A DNA stretch of 12,098 nt from an uncultured Collinsella sp. GTDB taxonomy: Bacteria > Actinomycetota > Coriobacteriia > Coriobacteriales > Coriobacteriaceae. Location of the stretch: contig URIE01000048.1 of NCBI GenBank assembly GCA_900547805.1, forward strand, positions 1-12,098. Reading direction: 5' to 3'. Positions 7,044-12,098 of the stretch are shown in pieces (position 1 is the first letter of the stretch; each line of letters begins with the position of its first letter). The notes beneath the pieces were generated by a model. It did no database searches. It saw only the letters and a list, made by a program, of their open reading frames with translations, and had not been told where the DNA came from. The translations under genes were made by a program, and so were the position numbers.

Positions 7044-7082
7044 GGAAAACAAAGGCGGAGCAGCCGTTCAGGTCGCCCCGCC
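7044..7082 (-). terminator. intrinsic terminator after the mogA-like gene
   Basis: On the minus strand an 8-bp stem, GGCGGGGC (7082-7075) with GCTCCGCC (7061-7054) including one G-U pair, encloses 13 bases and is followed immediately by TTTGTTTT. It begins 13 bp past the stop of the mogA-like gene and would separate moeA-mogA transcription from modABC. Confidence 0.65.
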
Positions 7083-7095
7083 GCAGGTAAACCGC

Positions 7096-7575
7096 TTAGT
7101 TGGTATGTCCGCCGCCCGCTGTCATCTGAGCCGCATGCTCCAGCTGGTCCGCTATGGCCTCCCAGCTTTCGCGGGCGGCCTTCGTAGAACCGGGAAAGTT
7201 TACGACAAGCGTATGACCTCGTTGCATGCAAATAGCGCGCGAGAGCATAGCGCGGCGCGTCTTGGTCATGGAGTACGCACGGATTGCCTCTGCAATACCC
7301 GGCACATCGCGGTCGCAGACGGCACGCGTCGCCTCGGGCGTCACGTCGCGCATCGAAAGTCCCGTGCCGCCACAGGTGAGCACGACATTGGCGTGGCACT
7401 CATCGGCAGCTTCCACAATGGCATCACCGATCTCGCTGGCGTCGTCGCGCACGACCACATGTGAGACGACCGTCCAGCCCTGCGCCTTGATAAGTTCCTC
7501 GAGTGCGGCTCCAGCCTCGTCCTGAGCAAGATCGCGCGTATCCGAGCACGTCACGATCGAAATCTTCAACTCCAT
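7096..7575 (-). CDS. mogA: molybdopterin adenylyltransferase, MogA/MoaB family
   Basis: A 159-aa protein of the MoCF fold. Family members adenylylate molybdopterin so that MoeA can insert molybdate. Visible: SIVTCSDTRDLAQDEAG (6-22), the GGTG phosphate-binding turn in LTCGGTGLSMRD (66-77), VTPEAT (78-83) and NFPGSTKA (126-133), close to the usual NLPGSPKA. Length matches the family (about 160-195). The ATG at 7575 has AGGAGGA just upstream; the frame stays open 31 codons earlier into the moeA end but without a matching initiation site. It starts 10 bp after moeA, so the two are cotranscribed and act in consecutive steps. MogA and MoaB are hard to tell apart by eye, so the symbol is tentative. 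Confidence 0.88.
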   Translation of the reverse strand: MELKISIVTCSDTRDLAQDEAGAALEELIKAQGWTVVSHVVVRDDASEIGDAIVEAADECHANVVLTCGGTGLSMRDVTPEATRAVCDRDVPGIAEAIRAYSMTKTRRAMLSRAICMQRGHTLVVNFPGSTKAARESWEAIADQLEHAAQMTAGGGHTN

Positions 7576-7585
7576 AGTCTTCCTC

Positions 7586-8848
7586 CTACAACACCGTGCC
7601 CTCGGGCAGGTCGACACGCACGACACCCACGACGTCGCCCGCCTTGAGCTCGCACGGTCCTTCGTCAATACGCAGCAGGCAGTTGGACCGCTGCATCGTG
7701 CCGAGCAGCGCCGAATTCTGCGTCTTGGCCTCGGTCACCAACAGCTCACCGGTCTCGGGGTCGCGCAAAACCGTGGCGCGATCGAAGAAGCGTCGGTCCT
7801 GGCGCTTTTTCACGCCGTGCGTGAGCGTCGCCTGCTGCACGGGACGCGAACCCTCGGAAAAACCGCGCATCTTGCGAATCGCCGGACGGGCAAGCATCTC
7901 AAAGCCCACATACGCCGCGGCCGGATTGCCTGAAAGCCCCAGGTAGGGCTTACCCCCGAGCAAGCCAAACGTGATGGCCTTGCCGGGACGCATCGAGATG
8001 CGGTCAAACAGCACCTCGCCCTCGCGCCGGACGAGCGCCGTCACGAAATCGTAGTCGCCCGCCGAGGCGCCACCGCTCGTAATGACAAAATCGCACTCTC
8101 GCGTGGCGCGATGCACCAGCTCGGCAATCGCCTGCTCATCGTCGGGCGCAATGCCGTAGAACACGGGCTCGGCGCCGGCATCGAGCGCCTCGGCCATCAG
8201 CGCCGAGGAGTTGGAATCGCGAATCTGACCGCGCGCCGGCACCTTACTCGGTGCGACCAGTTCCGTGCCCAGCGAGATGATGCCCACACGTGGGGCAGCG
8301 TGCACCTTCACGCTCGCGTATCCGGCACTTGCCAGCAGACCCGCGCCCGCCGGAGCCACGACCTCACCGGCGTGCATCACAACATCGCCGGCATGGGCCT
8401 CCTCGGCGGCAGAGCGAACGTTCTCCCCTACCTTGGCAGGCGCCGAGAAGCGAACGTGCGAGCCCTCGTTGCCGTCGCCATCGAGTACGTCGACGATCTC
8501 GTACTTCACCACGGCATCGGCACCTTCGGGTACCGGCGCGCCCGTCATGATGCGGACGGTCTCGCCCGCGCCGATTGTGCCCTCAAAGACATGGCCCGCG
8601 GCCTCGTGTCCTACGACGGAGAGCGTCACCGGAGTGTCACCGGCGGCCGCAGCAAGATCGGCTGCGCGCACGGCATACCCGTCCATGGCGCTGTTGGCAA
8701 ACGGCGAGATGTCGATATCGGCCACCGCGTCCTCGGCCAAGGGAAGACCGGTGGCCTGCCACACGGGACTCTCGACGAGATCGGTCGGAGCAACGTGCGA
8801 CAGAACAATCGACTGCGCGTCCTCCAGCGGAATGAGCTTCTCTGTCAT
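7586..8848 (-). CDS. moeA: molybdopterin molybdenumtransferase
   Basis: A 420-aa cytoplasmic enzyme that inserts molybdate into adenylylated molybdopterin to finish the molybdenum cofactor. Landmarks: the signature SPFANSAMDGYAV (48-60); the beta-rich domain TGAPVPEGADAVV (102-114); the MoCF-type active site with LGTEL (193-197), RDSNS (210-214) and ITSGGASAGDYDFV (256-269); KPYLGLSGNPAAAYVGFE (300-317); and a C-terminal beta domain ending at 420. Length is typical of bacterial MoeA. The ATG at 8848 has AGAGG five bases upstream; the GTG two codons earlier overlaps that site and was rejected. It leads the moeA-mogA unit and is divergent from the CLC gene. Confidence 0.95.
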   Translation of the reverse strand: MTEKLIPLEDAQSIVLSHVAPTDLVESPVWQATGLPLAEDAVADIDISPFANSAMDGYAVRAADLAAAAGDTPVTLSVVGHEAAGHVFEGTIGAGETVRIMTGAPVPEGADAVVKYEIVDVLDGDGNEGSHVRFSAPAKVGENVRSAAEEAHAGDVVMHAGEVVAPAGAGLLASAGYASVKVHAAPRVGIISLGTELVAPSKVPARGQIRDSNSSALMAEALDAGAEPVFYGIAPDDEQAIAELVHRATRECDFVITSGGASAGDYDFVTALVRREGEVLFDRISMRPGKAITFGLLGGKPYLGLSGNPAAAYVGFEMLARPAIRKMRGFSEGSRPVQQATLTHGVKKRQDRRFFDRATVLRDPETGELLVTEAKTQNSALLGTMQRSNCLLRIDEGPCELKAGDVVGVVRVDLPEGTVL

Positions 8849-8905
8849 ATGCACCTCTTAATGCCACGGCGCACAACGGGGGCGCCGATTCTTTATGCTT
8901 GTCTA

Positions 8906-8911
8906 AGTATA
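8906..8911 (-). promoter_or_regulatory. candidate -10 of the moeA promoter
   Basis: TATACT on the minus strand, about 58 bp upstream of the moeA start, in an AT-rich patch of the otherwise GC-rich divergent region. No good -35 is visible at 16-18 bp. The same patch reads TATAAT on the plus strand (8908-8913), so the direction is not settled. Confidence 0.35.
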
Positions 8912-9022
8912 ATCCCCGACGCGCGACCGCGACTTGGCCTGTACCCGCAAATACACCTGTCGGTTGCAGGCCGCGAAACAGAATGGAAACCAACCCACCG
9001 GCTCGTCGCGTTTACCGCGTTT

Positions 9023-9028
9023 TATAAT
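9023..9028 (+). promoter_or_regulatory. candidate -10 of the CLC-gene promoter
   Basis: A perfect TATAAT, 29 bp ahead of the CLC start codon, which would give a short leader containing the AAAGAGGAA ribosome-binding site. The -35 hexamer is not recognisable. The 209-bp divergent region 8849-9057 holds no gene and no recognised riboswitch. Confidence 0.45.
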
Positions 9029-9057
9029 GCTTGCGTTGCAACCTAAAAGAGGAACGT

Positions 9058-10479
9058 ATGGCTCATAACGACAAACCCGAAAGCGCAAACGAAGCGCAGG
9101 ATCATTCCCAGCCGCTCGACGAAGGCGGTTTTTTCTCCCTGAACGACGTCATCACGGCAGGCAGGCATCAGCTCACCCGCTCCGAGCATCTCTTGGCTGC
9201 CGACACGCGCCGCAACGCCCGCAACCTACTCGCGAGCACCAAGTTGCTCGCACTCGTCGTCATCGTCTCGCTCGCCATGGGCGTTGCCGCTTGGGCGTTT
9301 TTGGCCTCGCTGAATATCGCGACCGACTATCGCGAGCACCATGCGTGGGTCTACGCGCTGCTTCCCGTTGTGGGCGTTGCCACCGCATGGGTGTACAAAA
9401 ACCACGGCCTTGCCGCCAAACGCGGTAACAACCTGGTCATCGACTCCGCTCTGGGCACACGCCTCATCCATATGCGCATGGCCGTCCTCACCTTCATCTG
9501 CTCAACGCTCACGCACCTAACGGGCGGATCGGCCGGTCGCGAGGGAGCCGCGGTGCAGATTGGCGGCACCATCGCCAGCAACATCTCGAGCCTTGCCCAC
9601 CTCAAAAAGCATGACCACCACGACCTCATGCTCGCCGGCATCTCGTCGGCCTTTGGCGCCGTGTTCGGCTCGCCCCTTGCCGGAGCTTTCTTTGGCATGG
9701 AGATGTGCTTTATCGGCAAGATCGACTACACCGCAGGCATCTACTGCCTGGTCGCCTCGTTTACCGGCTACTTCACATCGCTTGCCTTGGGAACCGAGTA
9801 CGAGGCGAATGTTATCACCAGCGTTCCCGCCATGTCGCCCAAAACGGTCGTCATCGTTGTTATCAGCGCCATTATCTTCGGTCTGACGGCACGTCTCTTT
9901 GCCTGGTCGGTTCGAACCGTCAAGAGCCTGTACGGTCGCTTTATCACCAATTACCTTGTTCGCGCACTTATAGGCGCACTCGTGGTTTTGGCCGCCTATG
10001 CCCTCCTCGACGCTTGGAACTACGCCGGCCTTGCCACCTGGCTCTCGGGCGCCGGGTTCTCCGGTAACACTACCCTTGCTGACGCATCCATCAAGCTCGT
10101 GGTGACGGCGCTCACCTTGGGCGCTGGCTTCCAAGGCGGCGAGGTCACGCCCCTGTTTGGCATCGGTGCGGCACTCGGTGGCTGGATAGGTTGCCTTACC
10201 GGGCTCGACCCCAGTTTTCTGGCGGCTCTCGGTATGCTCGGCGTGTTCTGCGCCGGCCTCAACGTGCCCATCACCACCTGCATGATGGCCATCGACCTGT
10301 TCCACGGCACGGCCGCCGGGTTCTTTGTCATCGTGGCCTTTATCAGCTACCTAACCGGCGGACACCGCGGCGTGTACCCCGCCCAGCGCATCATCTCACC
10401 CAAACGCCGTTCGCTTATTGTGGATGAGGGCGGTACGGTAGCGGATGCTATCGAGCGCCACAACGACCTGATAGAGTAG
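9058..10479 (+). CDS. CLC-family anion/proton antiporter, probably fluoride-type (CLC-F)
   Basis: A 473-aa polytopic membrane protein of the CLC family. The gating glutamate is E162 in GREGA (family GREGP), followed by VQIGG. Two features match the fluoride-exporting CLC-F subclass: the loop that is GSGIP in chloride CLCs reads GNNLV here (123-127), putting Asn124 at the anion-coordinating serine position; and the later loop reads GGEVTPLF (360-367), with the Glu-x-Thr pair typical of CLC-F. Tyr440 in GVYPAQ may be the pore tyrosine. A Cl-/H+ role is the alternative. The first 60 residues are hydrophilic and cytoplasmic. The ATG at 9058 is preceded by AGAGGA; the frame opens nine codons earlier at TTG without such a site. 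The C-terminus has no CBS domains. The lipid-kinase gene follows 87 bp downstream. Confidence 0.85.
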   Translation: MAHNDKPESANEAQDHSQPLDEGGFFSLNDVITAGRHQLTRSEHLLAADTRRNARNLLASTKLLALVVIVSLAMGVAAWAFLASLNIATDYREHHAWVYALLPVVGVATAWVYKNHGLAAKRGNNLVIDSALGTRLIHMRMAVLTFICSTLTHLTGGSAGREGAAVQIGGTIASNISSLAHLKKHDHHDLMLAGISSAFGAVFGSPLAGAFFGMEMCFIGKIDYTAGIYCLVASFTGYFTSLALGTEYEANVITSVPAMSPKTVVIVVISAIIFGLTARLFAWSVRTVKSLYGRFITNYLVRALIGALVVLAAYALLDAWNYAGLATWLSGAGFSGNTTLADASIKLVVTALTLGAGFQGGEVTPLFGIGAALGGWIGCLTGLDPSFLAALGMLGVFCAGLNVPITTCMMAIDLFHGTAAGFFVIVAFISYLTGGHRGVYPAQRIISPKRRSLIVDEGGTVADAIERHNDLIE

Positions 10480-10566
10480 ACGTTAGTATTCGCCGTGCAG
10501 CCACAATCGGGGGCAATTCGACCTGAGCGCGACCGCACTGCCATGTCACACGCCGGGAGTCGCCCC

Positions 10567-11529
10567 ATGCACGCAACTGATTTTGGTCGCACGCTCATCA
10601 TCGCCAACCCCGCCGCCCAGTCGGGTGCGGCGCGCGAGGTCGCTGAGCGCCTGCAGCGCTTTTTGGACATGACTGCACGCGCATCCCAGTTTGACCTAGT
10701 GCTGACCGAGCGCATGGGACACGCCAAGGAGCTGGCCGCACAGGCTCAGGGCTATCGCACCGTTATCGCGCTTGGCGGTGACGGCGTAATCCACGAGGTC
10801 GTCAACGGGCTTATGACGCAGGATGAGGCGGTCCGTCCCGCTCTTGCTATCCTACCCGTGGGCTCCGGCAACGATTTTGCCCAGACGCTCGGCATCGACG
10901 ATTTCTCCGGCAAGGATTTTGGCGCGCTGCTCACCTGCGAGCTGCAGCGTCAGGACATCGGGCGCATTCGCTCATGGAACCCCGCAAACGGCAGCGGCGA
11001 GGCGATCGTCGAGTACTACGACCAAACGCTTTCGATCGGCATCGATGCCGCCATCGGCCTGGGCACCACCGAGCTGCGAAAAAAGACCGGCTTGACGGGC
11101 GCTCCGCTCTACACCCTCTCGGGACTTGAGCAGTTTGGCCTGCGCTATCGCAACTACCCCATGACAGCCAGCTTTGACGGCGCGCCCGCCGAGCGCGTGA
11201 GGGCGATCATCATGGCGATTCAGCTGGGCCCCACGTATGGCTCGGGCTATCGCATCTGCCCCGATGCCGACCCCTGTGACGGCACACTCGACGTCTGCTA
11301 CGCCTGCGGCCCCGTCCCTCGCGCGGTTGCCCTGCCTATGTTCCTTTCGGCCAAAGACGGCCACCACACCAAGCTGCCACCGGTTCGCATGCGCCGCTGT
11401 CGCCATGCTGAGCTTACCTTTGAGGAGCCCAACTACCCCATCCAGGCCGACGGCGAGCCCATCGTCGCCTCGCGCATCGAGGTGGACATCCTCGCCGGCG
11501 CCCTCCACGTCTGGCACCCCACCCGCTAG
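10567..11529 (+). CDS. diacylglycerol/lipid kinase, DagK/YegS family
   Basis: A 320-aa soluble lipid kinase of the DAGK-catalytic family, which phosphorylates diacylglycerol or a related lipid at the inner membrane face so that it can re-enter phospholipid synthesis. Visible: IIANPAAQSGAA (11-22), the nucleotide-binding GGDGVIHEVVNGL (70-82), LPVGSGNDFAQTLG (96-109), a central SIGIDAAIGLGT, and QADGEP (293-298) near the C-terminus, where family members place a metal- or substrate-proximal acidic pair. The start at 10567 follows GGGAG by seven bases; GTG at 10495 and ATG at 10543 are in frame but lack a site and would add a non-conserved leader. Possibly cotranscribed with the CLC gene. Its exact lipid substrate cannot be read from the sequence. 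Confidence 0.87.
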   Translation: MHATDFGRTLIIANPAAQSGAAREVAERLQRFLDMTARASQFDLVLTERMGHAKELAAQAQGYRTVIALGGDGVIHEVVNGLMTQDEAVRPALAILPVGSGNDFAQTLGIDDFSGKDFGALLTCELQRQDIGRIRSWNPANGSGEAIVEYYDQTLSIGIDAAIGLGTTELRKKTGLTGAPLYTLSGLEQFGLRYRNYPMTASFDGAPAERVRAIIMAIQLGPTYGSGYRICPDADPCDGTLDVCYACGPVPRAVALPMFLSAKDGHHTKLPPVRMRRCRHAELTFEEPNYPIQADGEPIVASRIEVDILAGALHVWHPTR

Positions 11530-11536
11530 CCATCCC

Positions 11537-11607
11537 TAAGTTGCGGTGAAATAGGGACTGTTTATGCAGCTAAAAACGCAAAACAGTCCCTATTTCACCG
11601 CAACTTA
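11537..11607. repeat. perfect 27-bp-arm inverted repeat between convergent genes
   Basis: Arms 11537-11563 and 11581-11607 are exact reverse complements, with TGC (11565-11567) and GCA (11578-11580) extending the stem past one bulged base. It starts eight bases after the lipid-kinase stop and ends nine bases before the stop of the release-factor-like gene. There is no T-run on either exit side, so it is not a canonical intrinsic terminator, though a stem this long could stall or process transcripts from both directions. Confidence 0.85.
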
Positions 11608-11616
11608 TTGAGAAGA

Positions 11617-11997
11617 TCATTCCTCCCCGCCCGGCTTGCGACGGTTGGCCTTTTTAATGGCGTTGAAGTGCTTGTCGTTGAGCCTGCGCTGGCGAGAGCG
11701 CTGAGGCACCTTGGTCTTTACGCGTCGGCGCGGTGGACGCCCGCGACGCTCAAGCTCTGCCCTCAGCTTACGCAAACAGCAGCTGCGATTCTGAAACTGA
11801 CTGCGGCTCTCACGCGCCGTCACGACAATCCCCGTGGGCCCATGCTTCATGCGCACCGCCGAGTCCGTCGTGTTCACGCCTTGCCCGCCCGGACCCGTCG
11901 CGCGAAACACCTGCACCTCGCAATCGCGCGCCAACTCCTCGACCGACATCTCGGCATAGCGCGCATACTCGCGCCATCCCATCTTGTTCTCATCCAT
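11617..11997 (-). CDS. release-factor-like peptidyl-tRNA hydrolase with GGQ motif
   Basis: A 126-aa stand-alone version of the catalytic domain of bacterial release factors 1 and 2. The key stretch is FRATGPGGQGVNTTDSAVRM (31-50), with the GGQ tripeptide at 37-39 that enters the ribosomal peptidyl-transferase centre, then HGPTGIVVTARESRSQFQNR (52-71). The codon-recognition domains of full release factors are absent. The C-terminal 45 residues are very rich in Arg and Lys, as in ArfB, where such a tail enters the empty mRNA channel of a stalled ribosome. A ribosome-rescue role is inferred. The residues after GGQ (GVNTTDSAV) resemble RF1/RF2 (HVNTTDSAV) more than ArfB (NVNK). The ATG at 11997 follows GGGAGG; the frame extends six codons further without support. 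It is convergent with the lipid-kinase gene. Confidence 0.83.
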   Translation of the reverse strand: MDENKMGWREYARYAEMSVEELARDCEVQVFRATGPGGQGVNTTDSAVRMKHGPTGIVVTARESRSQFQNRSCCLRKLRAELERRGRPPRRRVKTKVPQRSRQRRLNDKHFNAIKKANRRKPGGEE

Positions 11998-12028
11998 ATC
12001 GACACCTCCCCTCATACAAAAAATGTGA

Positions 12029-12047
12029 CAAAGGGACAGTCCCTTTG
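12029..12047. repeat. truncated palindrome at contig end
   Basis: CAAAGGGAC-A-GTCCCTTTG, a perfect 9-bp-arm palindrome. It is preceded by AAAAAATGTGA, which suggests that the natural palindrome continued as TCACATTTTTT and was cut by the adapter. It lies upstream of the release-factor-like gene. The core AGGGAC is shared with the 11537-11607 repeat. Confidence 0.6.
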
Positions 12048-12098
12048 CTGTCTCTTATACACATCTCCGAGCCCACGAGACAAGAGGCAATCTCGTAT
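12048..12098. other. Illumina Nextera (Tn5) adapter and index, not genomic
   Basis: 12048-12066 is CTGTCTCTTATACACATCT, the reverse complement of the 19-bp Tn5 mosaic end. 12067-12081 is CCGAGCCCACGAGAC, the rest of the Nextera read-2 adapter. 12082-12089 is AAGAGGCA, which matches a standard i7 index, and 12090-12098 (ATCTCGTAT) begins the P7 flow-cell sequence. This is untrimmed adapter at the end of a contig. Confidence 0.98.

Noticed and set aside
6893..7095. Molybdenum-cofactor riboswitch or ModE box upstream of modA
   Set aside because: The sequence holds a terminator and a GAGAAT palindrome but no TATAT-type ModE half-sites and no multi-stem Moco-like architecture that I could recognise.
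8111..9046. A 311-codon plus-strand frame
   Set aside because: Antisense to moeA, whose motifs are complete; no domain seen.
8849..9057. Fluoride riboswitch upstream of the CLC gene
   Set aside because: Read by eye for the GGCGATG / CCGCC / GATG-type core and did not find the arrangement; a covariance search would be decisive.

Overview
The window reads as chromosome from a high-GC anaerobic gut bacterium. The gene set (2-hydroxyacyl-CoA dehydratase / double-cubane reductase operon, molybdate uptake with molybdopterin-cofactor genes, a fluoride-type CLC antiporter) and the G/C-rich third codon positions fit a Coriobacteriia member such as Collinsella. That placement is inference, since there is no rRNA or other marker gene here. 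The last 51 bases are not genome: they are an Illumina Nextera (Tn5) adapter with an index, so this is the end of a short-read contig and real sequence stops at about 12047.

Region 1 (1-3300, minus strand) is an operon transcribed right to left: a 427-aa and then a 387-aa member of the HgdB/YjiM-like family, followed by their ATP-dependent activase, cut by the window edge after 83 residues. Activase plus iron-sulfur reductase/dehydratase pairs perform low-potential radical chemistry in strict anaerobes. Each of the two gaps in the operon holds one copy of a roughly 100-bp inverted-repeat element. The two copies fold the same way and show compensatory base changes. The operon leader (about 3003-3300) contains a candidate promoter and two short ribosome-binding-site-led ORFs that overlap one another and the first gene.

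Region 2 (3432-8848, minus strand) is a molybdenum block: moeA and a mogA/moaB-type adenylyltransferase (cofactor maturation) form one unit ending in an intrinsic terminator. Then modA, modB and modC (molybdate import) follow from their own promoter, whose -35 region is bracketed by a 10-bp-arm palindrome. ModB is unusual: it carries a signal peptide and about 180 extracytoplasmic residues ahead of the permease.

Region 3 (9058-11529, plus strand) holds a CLC-family antiporter with the sequence signatures of the fluoride subtype and a YegS/DagK-type lipid kinase. A perfect 27-bp-arm inverted repeat separates this pair from a convergent minus-strand gene for a small GGQ-bearing release-factor-like protein (11617-11997), probably for ribosome rescue. 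The upstream region of that gene ends in a truncated palindrome at the adapter junction.

The most unusual items are the covarying intergenic repeat pair, the fused ModB, the overlapping leader ORFs, the modA operator-like palindrome and the adapter read-through. No CRISPR array, tRNA, rRNA, transposase or phage gene was seen.
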